Source of the DNA: Allobosea sp.
GTDB taxonomy: Bacteria > Pseudomonadota > Alphaproteobacteria > Rhizobiales > Beijerinckiaceae
Reading direction: 5' to 3'
Assembly: GCA_024231975.1 (NCBI GenBank)
Contig: JAAEQB010000078.1
Location: forward strand, 62,001 to 126,000
Length of the DNA: 64,000 bases
The notes beneath the pieces are model-generated. The model was not told the DNA's origin and searched no databases. It saw nothing but the letters and a program-made list of their open reading frames with translations. Both the position numbers and the translations under genes were made by a program. Shown here in pieces: positions 34,022 through 43,670 of the stretch; the stretch's first letter is position 1, and each line of letters opens with the position of its first letter.

Positions 34022-35343
34022 CCGCGCGGGGCCTGCTCATCGCCGCGCCGCGCTCCGGCTCGGGCAAGACCACGATCACGCTCGGCCTGCAGCGGGCGCT
34101 CACCCAGCGTGGCCTCAAGGTGCGCGGGCTGAAATGCGGGCCCGATTATATCGACCCGGCCTTCCACGCCGCCGCCACCGGCGCGCCCAGTGCCAATCTC
34201 GACAGCTATGCGATGCCGGACGCACTGCTCGGCCAGATCGCCAATGAGGCGGCCGGAGCTGCGGACATCATCGTCGCCGAGGGCTCGATGGGGCTGTTCG
34301 ACGGCGTGCCCGGCCCCGACGGCCATACCGGCGCCAGCGCCGATATCGCGGCGCTGCTCGGCTGGCCGGTCGTGCTCGTCGTCGACGTCTCCGGCCAGGC
34401 GCAATCGGCGGGTGCGGTCGCGCTCGGCTGCATGGCCTATGACAAGCGCATCCGCGTCGCCGGGGTGATCCTCAACAAGGTCGCGAGCGAGCGCCATCGC
34501 CGGTTGGCCGCTGCCGGCATGGAAAAGATCGGCCTCCCGGTGTTCGGCGCGCTGCCGCGCGAGGCCAGCCTGATCCTGCCCGAGCGCCATCTTGGCCTCG
34601 TCCAGGCCGGCGAGACCGAGGACCTGCATCAGCGGCTCGATGCGCTCGCCGAAGCTGTCAAAGCGGCTATCGCTCTCGACGCCGTCATCGCTGCTGCCGG
34701 CGCGACCAATTTGCCGGCTTCCGCCCGTCAGGTCACACCACTGCCGTCGCCGGGCAGGTGCCTCGCCATCGCCCGCGACGCCGCCTTCAGCTTCGTCTAC
34801 CCGCATGTCGAGGCCGGCTGGCTTTCGCTGGGCGCCAAGCTGGTGCCTTTCTCGCCGCTCGCGGACGAGCCGCCGCCCGAAAGCTGCGATGCCTGCTGGC
34901 TGCCGGGCGGCTATCCCGAACTGCACGCCGGCCGGCTCGCCGGCTCGTCGCGCTTCCTCGACGGATTGCGCGATTTCGCCCGCACCCGCCCGGTCCATGG
35001 CGAATGCGGCGGCTACATGGTGCTGGGCAAGAGCCTGATCGACGCCGATGGCACAAGCCACACCATGGCCGGGCTGCTCTCGGTCGAGACCAGCTTCGCC
35101 CGGCGCAAGATGAACCTCGGCTATCGCAATGCGGTGCTCGCCGCCGATGGGCCACTCGGCCCCGCGGGCAGCCGCCTCAGCGGTCACGAATTCCACTATG
35201 CGACCGTGATCTCGCAAGGCGAGGATGCGCCCTTCGCCGAGGTCACCGATCCGCATGGCTCGGCGCCCGCACCCGCCGGCAGCCGCCGCGGCCTTGTCTC
35301 GGGCTCGTTCTTCCACGCGATCGCGGTGCGGGAGGGGGCGTGA
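34018..35343 (+). CDS. cobB: Cobyrinate/hydrogenobyrinate a,c-diamide synthase (CobB)
   Basis: An ATP- and glutamine-dependent amidotransferase (441 residues) that amidates the a and c side chains. The N-terminal synthetase domain has the P-loop APRSGSGKTT and CGPDYIDPAF; the C-terminal glutaminase domain has the nucleophile Cys in HGECGGYMVLG. It is coupled to cobM before it and to bluB after it. Confidence 0.95.
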   Translation: MTARGLLIAAPRSGSGKTTITLGLQRALTQRGLKVRGLKCGPDYIDPAFHAAATGAPSANLDSYAMPDALLGQIANEAAGAADIIVAEGSMGLFDGVPGPDGHTGASADIAALLGWPVVLVVDVSGQAQSAGAVALGCMAYDKRIRVAGVILNKVASERHRRLAAAGMEKIGLPVFGALPREASLILPERHLGLVQAGETEDLHQRLDALAEAVKAAIALDAVIAAAGATNLPASARQVTPLPSPGRCLAIARDAAFSFVYPHVEAGWLSLGAKLVPFSPLADEPPPESCDACWLPGGYPELHAGRLAGSSRFLDGLRDFARTRPVHGECGGYMVLGKSLIDADGTSHTMAGLLSVETSFARRKMNLGYRNAVLAADGPLGPAGSRLSGHEFHYATVISQGEDAPFAEVTDPHGSAPAPAGSRRGLVSGSFFHAIAVREGA

Positions 35344-35972
35344 TCACGCCGCCCGTCTTCGATGACGGCTTCCGCGACACGCTCGGCGAGCTCTTCGCCT
35401 GGCGCCGCGATGTCAGGCGCTTCCGCAGCGAGCCGGTGCCGGACAAACTGCTGGCGACGCTGCTCGATCAGGTCCAGCTTTCGCCCTCGGTCGGCCATTC
35501 GCAACCCTGGCGCTGGCAGAGGGTGGACGATCCCGAGCAGCGCGCCGCGGTACAGGCGAGTTTTTCCCGCTGCAATGCCGACGCGCTGGCCGAATATGAG
35601 GGCGAGCGCGCGGCGCTCTATGCCCGCCTCAAGCTCGAAGGCCTGCGCGAGTCGCCGGTGCAGTTCGCGGTGTTCTGCGACCACGCCACGGCGCAGGGCC
35701 ACGGCCTCGGCCGGCGGACCATGCCGGAGATGCTGGACTACTCGGTCGTGGCGGCGATCACGCAGTTCTGGCTCGCCGCCCGCGCCCATGGGCTCGGCCT
35801 CGGCTGGGTCTCGATCCTCGCCCCCGCCGAGATCGCCGCCATCACCGGCGCCCCGCCGGAGTGGAAGCTGATCGGCTATCTCTGTCTCGGCTATCCCGAG
35901 GAGGAACACGAGGTGCCCGAACTCGTCCGCGCCGGCTGGGAACGCGACCAGCGACTCACCGGACGCGATTAA
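35340..35972 (+). CDS. bluB: 5,6-dimethylbenzimidazole synthase (BluB)
   Basis: A flavin-destructase of the nitroreductase fold (210 residues) that breaks down FMNH2 with oxygen to form the B12 lower ligand. The segments WRRDVRRF, LSPSVGHSQPWR and VRAGWE are typical. The GTG start overlaps the cobB stop (GTGA); the stop overlaps the convergent MFS stop by four bases (35969-35972). It closes the riboswitch-side operon, and its presence implies de novo DMB synthesis. Confidence 0.94.
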   Translation: MITPPVFDDGFRDTLGELFAWRRDVRRFRSEPVPDKLLATLLDQVQLSPSVGHSQPWRWQRVDDPEQRAAVQASFSRCNADALAEYEGERAALYARLKLEGLRESPVQFAVFCDHATAQGHGLGRRTMPEMLDYSVVAAITQFWLAARAHGLGLGWVSILAPAEIAAITGAPPEWKLIGYLCLGYPEEEHEVPELVRAGWERDQRLTGRD

Positions 35973-37165
35973 ACCTTCCGCCCGGGCGCGCTCCGCAGGC
36001 CGAGCGCGGTCAGGATGGCGATCACGGCCGCGCCGCCGACGAGCCCGGCCGCCGAAGGCCAACCGAACGCTTCGATGACGCTGCCGATGGCGACGGGCCC
36101 GACAACCTGGCCAAGATTGCTCCCCTGCATCAGCAGGCCGATGACGACAGGCGTCAACCCAGCCGCCGGCGCCAGAACCGGCGCAGACGAGAGCAGGGTC
36201 GCAGGAATGATGCCCCCGACCATCGAAAACAGGACGCAAAGCAGGAAGGTCGCGGAATCCGGCAGGAGGCCGAGGAAGATGCCGATGGCCGAGAGCCCCA
36301 TGACGAGGCTCGCGGCCACGATCAGGCTGACGCGCGAGGCGCCGCGCGCGAGCAACAGGCCCGCAGTGAGGTTGCCGATGATGTTGACGGCGCTGGCGAG
36401 GGCGCCGAGCAGACCGGCCGTCGCGAGCGAGACCTGCATACGCTGCATCAGCAGCACCGGCAGGAAATTGAACAGGGCGAAGAACATCAGCGCGTAGAGC
36501 GCGAAAATGAGGCCAAGCAGCGCCGGCCCGCGCGCGCCCAGCACCGCGCCGGCATCGCCGGCAAGAGCCGCCCAGGATGGTCGCGTGCCGCCGCTGGTGT
36601 TCGGCACCGTCAGCACGGTCAGGACGATCGCGATGGCCGCGAGTACGCCGGTGACCTGCCAGATCATGCGCCAGTCGGTGAGCCAGAGCCCCGCGAGCAT
36701 GGCGAGCGCGATGCCGGTCGGCATGAAGCAGCTCCACAGCGCCATGACGATATCGCGCTGGGCGGAGCTGGCGACACGCTGGAGGATTGCGGGGGCGGCA
36801 ATGGTGATCAGCAGGAAGCCGAGGCCCTCGACGACGCGCGAGCCGAGGAGCGTCGGAAAGCGTGGCGCCGATGCGCCCAGAAAGGCGCCGAGCGCGACCG
36901 CCAGCAGACCGAGCAGCAGAACGCGCCGTGCGCCGAGGCTGATGGCGAGCGTGCCAACCGGGATGCCACCGACCATGCCGAGCACAGCGAAGATCGAGGC
37001 GAGCCAGCCGAGTGTGCCGAGGTCCAGCCGGAACTCGGCCTGCACCAGCGGCATCGCGATCGCCGCCTTGCCGACCTGCAGCGCCGCGACGATACCGCTG
37101 GCGACCACGACCGTGACAGCGAGCCAGTCGGTCCTGGCCGCGGGCGTTGCGACAGCGGCTGTCAT
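35969..37165 (-). CDS. MFS transporter
   Basis: A 398-residue protein with about 12 transmembrane helices, major facilitator superfamily. A motif-A-like stretch (ISLGARRVLLLGL) lies between helices 2 and 3. It is divergent from a LysR regulator 147 bases away, a common arrangement in which the regulator controls the exporter. The substrate is unknown; being next to bluB does not by itself link it to B12. Confidence 0.88.
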   Translation of the reverse strand: MTAAVATPAARTDWLAVTVVVASGIVAALQVGKAAIAMPLVQAEFRLDLGTLGWLASIFAVLGMVGGIPVGTLAISLGARRVLLLGLLAVALGAFLGASAPRFPTLLGSRVVEGLGFLLITIAAPAILQRVASSAQRDIVMALWSCFMPTGIALAMLAGLWLTDWRMIWQVTGVLAAIAIVLTVLTVPNTSGGTRPSWAALAGDAGAVLGARGPALLGLIFALYALMFFALFNFLPVLLMQRMQVSLATAGLLGALASAVNIIGNLTAGLLLARGASRVSLIVAASLVMGLSAIGIFLGLLPDSATFLLCVLFSMVGGIIPATLLSSAPVLAPAAGLTPVVIGLLMQGSNLGQVVGPVAIGSVIEAFGWPSAAGLVGGAAVIAILTALGLRSAPGRKV

Positions 37166-37312
37166 GAGCGCGATCTCGCGACAACGGTCTCAGCAGGAAG
37201 ATCGTCCATGCTCTGTTCCTTGGATGGCGCTACGGCGTCGCCCGGAGATGCGGTTTCCCGTCGATCTCGAAAAGTGAGATAATTGGCATCGAGTCGATCA
37301 AGGAAATCGATC

Positions 37313-38233
37313 ATGCTCGATGCGCTGACCCTCGACCAGATGCGAACCTTCATGGCCGTCGCCGAAGCCGGCAGCTTTCGCGCGGCAGCGACGCGGCTGT
37401 CGCGGGCCCAGTCCGCCATCAGCCACGCCATCTCCAATCTGGAAGCGCAGCTGGGTCTTTCCCTGTTCGACCGTTCCGCTCACCGCCCGGCCCTGACGGC
37501 GGAAGGCAAGGCCCTGCTCGCCGATATCAGGGAGGTGCTGCTGCGCGTCGGCGCCTTGAAGGCCCGCGCCCATGGCCTGAGCCGCGGCGTCGAGATCGAG
37601 TTGTCGCTGACGATCGACGTGCTCTTCCCCTCGCCTTTGATCGGCGCGGCGCTCGCCGGCCTGCGCGAACGCTATCCGTCGGTCTCGATCCGGCTCGCCA
37701 TCGAGCCGCTGGGCGGGCCGATCGCGGCCTTGCTGGAGCGGCGCAGTGCGCTCGCCATCACCGTCGGCGAGAACTTCCGCGATCCGCGCATCGCGATCGA
37801 GGCGCTGACAGCGATCGAGATGATCGCCGTCGTCGCAGCGACGCACCCGCTCGCTAGCGCCGGAGAGGGGCGCCTGCTGACCCGCTCCGAACTCGCGCAG
37901 CATCTCCAGATCGTGCAGATCGACCCGACGCCGCTCTCCGGCGCGCAGGATTTCGGCGTGCTCTCGCCACAGACCTGCCGCGTCACCGGGCAGGACACCA
38001 AGCATGCGATGATCCTGGCCGGGCTCGGCTGGGGCCGGCTGCCGAACTGGCTGATCGAGCGCGACCTTGCCGAGGGCAGGCTGGTCAGGGTCGCGACCGG
38101 GGCGCTCGGCCGGAACGCACAGCTCCCGGCCGAAGCCTATCTCGCCCACCGCCTCGACGAGGCGATGGGCCCGGCCGCGCGCGCCTTCGCCGAGGCGCTG
38201 GCGCGGCTTTGCGTGGTCAGAGCCCGACCTTGA
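37313..38233 (+). CDS. LysR-family transcriptional regulator
   Basis: A 306-residue LTTR with an N-terminal winged helix-turn-helix (AEAGSFRAAATRLSRAQSAISHAI, about residues 18-41) and a C-terminal substrate-binding domain. ATG 37313 has aggaaa ten bases upstream; the earlier frame opening at 37283 is less likely. It probably regulates the divergent MFS gene. Its 3' end overlaps the 3' end of the CoA-transferase B subunit by 17 bases. Confidence 0.9.
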   Translation: MLDALTLDQMRTFMAVAEAGSFRAAATRLSRAQSAISHAISNLEAQLGLSLFDRSAHRPALTAEGKALLADIREVLLRVGALKARAHGLSRGVEIELSLTIDVLFPSPLIGAALAGLRERYPSVSIRLAIEPLGGPIAALLERRSALAITVGENFRDPRIAIEALTAIEMIAVVAATHPLASAGEGRLLTRSELAQHLQIVQIDPTPLSGAQDFGVLSPQTCRVTGQDTKHAMILAGLGWGRLPNWLIERDLAEGRLVRVATGALGRNAQLPAEAYLAHRLDEAMGPAARAFAEALARLCVVRARP

Positions 38234-38870
38234 ACTCCGCTTCCGTCTTGGCCTTGATCTCGTCGAGCGAAACGCCCTCGGCAAGCTCGATCAGGGTCAT
38301 GCCGCCGCCATTCTCGTCGATCTTGAAGACGCCGAGATCGGTGATCACCATGTCGACGACGCCGGCGCCGGTCAGCGGCAGGTCGCAGGCCTTGAGCAGC
38401 TTCGGCGATTCCGAGCCGTCCTTGTTCTTGGCGACGTGCTCCATCACCACCACGACCTTCTTGACGCCGGCGACGAGGTCCATGGCGCCGCCCATGCCCT
38501 TCACCATCTTGCCGGGGATCATCCAGTTGGCGAGGTCGCCATTCTCGGCGACCTGCATGGCGCCGAGGATGGAGAGGTCGATATGGCCACCGCGGATCAT
38601 GCCGAACGAGTCCGAGGACGAGAAATAGCTCGTCGTCGGCAGTTCGGTGATGGTCTGCTTGCCGGCATTGATCAGGTCGGGATCCTCCTCGCCCTCATAG
38701 GGGAAGGGGCCCATGCCGAGCATGCCGTTCTCCGACTGAAGCTGCACGCTCATGCCGTCGGGGATGTAGTTCGAGACGAGGGTGGGGATGCCGATGCCGA
38801 GATTGACGTAGAAGCCGTCCTTCAGCTCCTTGGCGGCGCGAGCGGCGATCTGTTCACGGGTCCAGGCCAT
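38217..38870 (-). CDS. 3-oxoacid CoA-transferase subunit B
   Basis: The beta subunit (217 residues) of a two-subunit 3-oxoacid CoA-transferase (ScoB/AtoA/PcaJ type). The catalytic Glu lies in QSENGMLG. It transfers CoA from succinyl-CoA to acetoacetate or a related 3-oxoacid in ketone-body or 3-oxoadipate catabolism; the substrate cannot be fixed from sequence. It is 15 bases after the A subunit on the same strand. Confidence 0.93.
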   Translation of the reverse strand: MAWTREQIAARAAKELKDGFYVNLGIGIPTLVSNYIPDGMSVQLQSENGMLGMGPFPYEGEEDPDLINAGKQTITELPTTSYFSSSDSFGMIRGGHIDLSILGAMQVAENGDLANWMIPGKMVKGMGGAMDLVAGVKKVVVVMEHVAKNKDGSESPKLLKACDLPLTGAGVVDMVITDLGVFKIDENGGGMTLIELAEGVSLDEIKAKTEAEFKVGL

Positions 38871-38885
38871 GTGCGTGATCTCCTC

Positions 38886-39593
38886 TCAGGCCGTTTCGCG
38901 CTTGCGCACGGTGCGCTGCTCGATGCGCTTCACCGGATTTGCGACGTGCACGATGCGCTTCACGAAGATGCCGGGCGTGTGCATGTGGTCGGGGTCGATC
39001 TCGCCGGCCGGGACGAGATGCTCGACCTGGGCGATCGTCATGCGCGAGGCCGAGGCCATCATCGGATTGAAGTTCCGCGCCGTCTTCCGGTAGACGAGGT
39101 TGCCCTCGGTATCGCCCTTCCAGGCATGGACGATCGAGATGTCGGCGAAGAGGCCGCGCTCCATGATGTAGCGCTCGCCGTCGAACTCGCGCTCTTCCTT
39201 GCCCTCGGCGATCAACGTGCCGACGCCGGTCTTGGTGAAGAAGGCCGGGATGCCGGCGCCGCCGGCGCGGATGCGCTCGGCGAGCGTGCCCTGCGGGTTG
39301 AATTCGAGCTCGAGCTGGCCGGAGAGATACTGCTCGGCGAAGAGCTTGTTCTCGCCGACATAGGACGAGATCATCTTCCTGATCTGCTTGGTCTCGAGCA
39401 GGATGCCGAGGCCAGCGCCGTCGACGCCGGCATTGTTGGAGATGAAGGTCAGGTTCCTGGCGCCGGAATCGCGGATCGCCTCGATCAGCGTATCGGGAAT
39501 GCCGCAAAGCCCGAAACCGCCGGCCATGATGGTCATGCCGTCCTTGACGACGCCGGCGAGCGCCGCCTTGGCATCAGGAAAAACCTTCTTCAT
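38886..39593 (-). CDS. 3-oxoacid CoA-transferase subunit A
   Basis: The alpha subunit (235 residues), partner of the following gene. Typical are MAGGFGLCGIPDTLIEAI, FISNNAGVDGAGLG, and the C-terminal VEHLVPAGEIDPDHMHTPGI. ATG 39593 begins MKKVFPDAKAAL, as in this family; the longer frame reaching 39968 is part of the repeat region and is rejected. Confidence 0.93.
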   Translation of the reverse strand: MKKVFPDAKAALAGVVKDGMTIMAGGFGLCGIPDTLIEAIRDSGARNLTFISNNAGVDGAGLGILLETKQIRKMISSYVGENKLFAEQYLSGQLELEFNPQGTLAERIRAGGAGIPAFFTKTGVGTLIAEGKEEREFDGERYIMERGLFADISIVHAWKGDTEGNLVYRKTARNFNPMMASASRMTIAQVEHLVPAGEIDPDHMHTPGIFVKRIVHVANPVKRIEQRTVRKRETA

Positions 39594-39681
39594 CGGAATG
39601 CCTTCGTCGCTGGATGATCGTAAGGGACGCCCGAAAACAACTAGCCGAGCGCATGGTGCGGTTGCAACATGCGTCGCCTCT

Positions 39682-39818
39682 TCTCCCTCCCCCCGCTTGC
39701 GGCGGGGAGGGTTGGGGTGGGGGGCAGTGCCGCTCGGCGCTACCCTGGAAGATAGGCTTCGCCCCGCTTTGCGGCCCCCCATCCCTAGCCCTTCCCCACC
39801 GCAAGCGGGGGGAAGGGA
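39682..39818. repeat. Intergenic palindromic repeat element
   Basis: The 331-base gap between the divergent CoA-transferase and coaBC genes holds an inverted repeat with arms at about 39683-39725 and 39771-39818, both centred on the block ccccgcttgcgg / ccgcaagcgggg, with G/C-rich flanks. It is of the same general layout as copy 1 in cobN. Apart from this and the promoters that must lie around it, I see nothing in the gap. Confidence 0.82.
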
Positions 39819-39924
39819 ATGCGCATTCGGCTCCGCGCTCCCAGCGATGGACCGCAGCGGCACATGACAGCCCGGCCCGGCCGATGCTACCAAACGGCGC
39901 GCCCTGCCTTCCGGAGCCACGCCC

Positions 39925-41193
39925 TTGTCCGCTTCCCGCTCCATCCTGCTGATCATCGGCGGCGGCATCGCCGCCTATAAGTGCCTGGAGCTGATCCGGC
40001 GCCTGAAAGATCACGGCATCGTCTGCCGCTGCATCCTGACCAGGGCCGGCGAGCAGTTCGTGACGCCGCTGGCGGTCTCCTCGCTGGCGGGTGAAAAATG
40101 CTTCACCGACCTGTTCTCGCTGACGGACGAGGCCGATATCGGCCATATCGCGCTGTCGCGTTCGACCGACCTGCTGGTCGTCGCGCCCGCCACCGCCGAC
40201 CTGATCGCCAAGATGGCGAACGGCCATGCCGACGATCTCGCCTCCACCGCGCTCCTCGCCACCGACAAGCGCATCCTGATCGCCCCGGCGATGAACCCGC
40301 GGATGTGGGAACACCCGGCGACGCGACGCAACATGGCGACCTTGCAGAAGGACGGCGTCCTCGTCGTCGGCCCCAATTCCGGCGCCATGGCCGAGCGCGG
40401 CGAGAGCGGCCCGGGCCGCATGGCCGAGCCGCATGAATTGCTCGCCGCGATCGAGCTGGCGCTCGCCGGCGATAACAGGCAGACGCCCTCGATCGGCTTC
40501 CTAGGACGCCTGCCCGGCGGTGCGCCATCCGGGCCGAAGCCGCTGGCGGGCAAGCGCGTGCTCGTCACTTCCGGCCCGACGCATGAGCCGATCGATCCGG
40601 TGCGCTACATCGCCAACCGCTCGTCCGGCAAGCAGGGCCACGCCATCGCGGCAGCCGCGGCAGCCGCGGGCGCTGAGGTGACCTTGATCTCCGGGCCGGT
40701 GACGATTGCCGATCCGGCCGGGGTCAACACCGTCCATGTCGAGAGCGCACGCGACATGCTGGCGGCGACGGAAAGCGCGCTGCCGGCCGATATCGCGATC
40801 TTCGCCGCCGCCGTCGCCGACTGGCGCACCGCCGGGGCCGCCGGACAGAAGATGAAGAAGGACGGCAAGAGCCCGCCCAGCCTTGCGCTGGTGGAGAACC
40901 CCGACATCCTCGCAACCATCGCGGCGCGCGAGATCGACCGGCCGGCCCTGGTCGTCGGCTTCGCGGCGGAGACGCAGAATGTCGTCGACTATGCCCGCGC
41001 CAAGCTGGCGAAGAAGGGCTGCGACCTGATCGTCGCCAATGATGTCGGCGGTACCGGCGTGATGGGCGGCGACGCCAACACCGTCCATCTCGTCAGCACC
41101 GACAGTGTCGAGACCTGGCCGACCTTGCCCAAGGCGGAAGTGGCGACGCGCCTCGTCGCGCATTTCGCCGACCTTCTGGCGCATAAGGGCTGA
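39925..41193 (+). CDS. coaBC: Phosphopantothenoylcysteine decarboxylase / phosphopantothenate-cysteine ligase (CoaBC)
   Basis: A bifunctional enzyme (422 residues) of coenzyme A synthesis. The N-terminal CoaC flavoprotein domain has ILLIIGGGIAAYK, and PAMNPRMWEHPA; the C-terminal CoaB domain has VTSGPTHEPIDPVRYIANRSSGKQ split around residue 210-232 and the IVANDVGG segment. The start is TTG at 39925; no ATG fits the family's beginning. dut follows seven bases later. Confidence 0.95.
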   Translation: MSASRSILLIIGGGIAAYKCLELIRRLKDHGIVCRCILTRAGEQFVTPLAVSSLAGEKCFTDLFSLTDEADIGHIALSRSTDLLVVAPATADLIAKMANGHADDLASTALLATDKRILIAPAMNPRMWEHPATRRNMATLQKDGVLVVGPNSGAMAERGESGPGRMAEPHELLAAIELALAGDNRQTPSIGFLGRLPGGAPSGPKPLAGKRVLVTSGPTHEPIDPVRYIANRSSGKQGHAIAAAAAAAGAEVTLISGPVTIADPAGVNTVHVESARDMLAATESALPADIAIFAAAVADWRTAGAAGQKMKKDGKSPPSLALVENPDILATIAAREIDRPALVVGFAAETQNVVDYARAKLAKKGCDLIVANDVGGTGVMGGDANTVHLVSTDSVETWPTLPKAEVATRLVAHFADLLAHKG

Positions 41194-41199
41194 CGGCCG

Positions 41200-41685
41200 A
41201 TGGCGACGCTCCGCATCCGGCGCCTGCCGCACGCCCATGACCTGCCGCTGCCGGCCTATGAGACTGCGGGAGCCGCCGGGCTCGATCTGCGCGCCGCCCT
41301 GCCGAACGGACCGCTGCGGCTGGAGCCGGGCGAGCGGCTGCTGGTGCCGACCGGGCTCGTGCTCGAACTGCCCGTGGGAACCGAAGGGCAGGTCAGGCCG
41401 CGCTCGGGGCTGGCGCTGCGGCATGGCGTCACCCTGCTCAACACGCCCGGCACGATCGACGCCGACTATCGCGGCGAGGTCGGGGTCATCCTGATCAATC
41501 ACGGCCGGGAGGCCTTCACCATCCAGCATGGCGACCGCATCGCCCAGCTCGTCGTCGCGGCAGTGCTGCAGGTGGGAATCGTCGAAGTCGAGGAACTCAG
41601 CGAAACCACGCGCGGCGCTGGCGGCTTCGGCTCGACCGGGGTGAGCAATGTCACGCCGCGGCAGGCAGCCGGAGGCAAGGCATGA
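41200..41685 (+). CDS. dut: Deoxyuridine 5'-triphosphate nucleotidohydrolase (dUTPase)
   Basis: A 161-residue trimeric dUTPase that hydrolyses dUTP to dUMP. All conserved motifs are present: AGLDLRAA, RPRSGLA, NTPGTIDADYRGE, GDRIAQLV and the C-terminal arm GAGGFGSTG. The stop overlaps the start of the Rrf2 gene as ATGA. Confidence 0.96.
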   Translation: MATLRIRRLPHAHDLPLPAYETAGAAGLDLRAALPNGPLRLEPGERLLVPTGLVLELPVGTEGQVRPRSGLALRHGVTLLNTPGTIDADYRGEVGVILINHGREAFTIQHGDRIAQLVVAAVLQVGIVEVEELSETTRGAGGFGSTGVSNVTPRQAAGGKA

Positions 41686-42134
41686 TCCAGCTCTCGCGCC
41701 GCAGCCTGCTCGCCGTCACCGCCGTGGTCGACATCGCCCTGCATGCCCGCCCTGCCCCGGTCGCGGCCAAGGCGCTGGCGGCGCGGCACGAACTGCCGCC
41801 GCGCCATCTCGAAACCGTGCTGCAGGCGCTGGTCAGGGTCGGCATCCTCAAGGGCGTGCGCGGCCCGCGCGGCGGCTATGAGCTCGCCAAGGAGCGCCGC
41901 CGCATCACCGCCGGCGAGATCGTGCGCGCCGCCATGCAGGCCAATGCCGACGAAATCTTGCCGCCGCTGCCGCAATCCGCCCTCGTGGATGTGGTAATCG
42001 ACCCGATGATGCAGCAGGCCATGGAAGCCTGGCTCGCCAGGCTCGACGCCGTCACCGTCGCCGATCTCTGCCGCGAGGCGGAAGAGCGCGCTGCCACCGG
42101 GAAATCGGAGGCCGGTACAGATTTCACGATTTGA
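41682..42134 (+). CDS. Rrf2-family transcriptional regulator
   Basis: A 150-residue winged-helix regulator (RRSLLAVTAVVDIALH at the start, then a helix-turn-helix around residues 27-48 and the wing VRGPRGGYELAKE). The IscR-type three-cysteine Fe-S motif is absent; one Cys remains near residue 131. The gene lies 107 bases before cysK on the same strand, so it may regulate cysteine synthesis as CymR does; this is inferred from position. Confidence 0.9.
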   Translation: MIQLSRRSLLAVTAVVDIALHARPAPVAAKALAARHELPPRHLETVLQALVRVGILKGVRGPRGGYELAKERRRITAGEIVRAAMQANADEILPPLPQSALVDVVIDPMMQQAMEAWLARLDAVTVADLCREAEERAATGKSEAGTDFTI

Positions 42135-42176
42135 TACGTTAAATATTTCATTCATCGACATATTCTGTGATTTGAT
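42128..42176 (+). promoter_or_regulatory. Candidate cysK promoter/operator region
   Basis: Unusually AT-rich for this window (about 42120-42178). The octamer gatttgat occurs twice, at 42128-42135 and 42169-42176, 41 bases apart or about four helical turns. A ctagg-cctag inverted repeat follows near 42178-42192. It is a plausible Rrf2 operator/promoter; no site is proven. Confidence 0.35.
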
Positions 42177-42241
42177 GCTAGGCTGACCCTAGGTTCTCGT
42201 TTCCGATCACCAGCCAAGATCACCAGCAAGGGAGGCCCGCC

Positions 42242-43212
<971 letters not shown>

Positions 43213-43216
<4 letters not shown>

Positions 43217-43665
43217 TCCCAACGAACCTACAGATCGTCCGGGTCGGCGAAGCGCTGCCGGACGATCTGCCGGCCTTGCAGGACGAGGCGGCGGCCGAGG
43301 GCTACCGCTTCGTCGAAGGCATCCTGGAAGAATGGGATGCCGGCCGCTACGCCGGCGAAGACGAGCGCAATACGCTGCTCGCGGTCTATCGCGAGGGCGT
43401 GCTGGCGGCGATCGGCGCGGTGACGCCCGATCCTTACGACCCGGCGCCCGATCTGCTGCGCATCCGTCATGTCTATGTCCGGCCGGCGAACCGGCGCGAG
43501 GGCGTCGGCCGCGTCCTTGCGAGCGCACTGATCCAGCAGGGCCTCGCGCTGGCCCCGCGGCTCTCGCTCAACGCCGCCGATGCCGGCGCCTCCGCCTTCT
43601 GGGAGGCAATGGGTTTCCGGCCGGATCGCGGCGGCACCCGCCGCAGCCATCTTCTGGAGCGCTGA
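43213..43665 (+). CDS. GNAT-family N-acetyltransferase
   Basis: A 150-residue GCN5-type acetyltransferase. The acetyl-CoA motif (VYVRPANRREGVGRVLASALIQ, split about residues 90-111) and the C-terminal AFWEAMGFRPD are clear. The GTG start overlaps the cysK stop as GTGA, so it is in the cysK operon. The substrate is unknown. Confidence 0.9.
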
Positions 43666-43670
43666 AGAAC

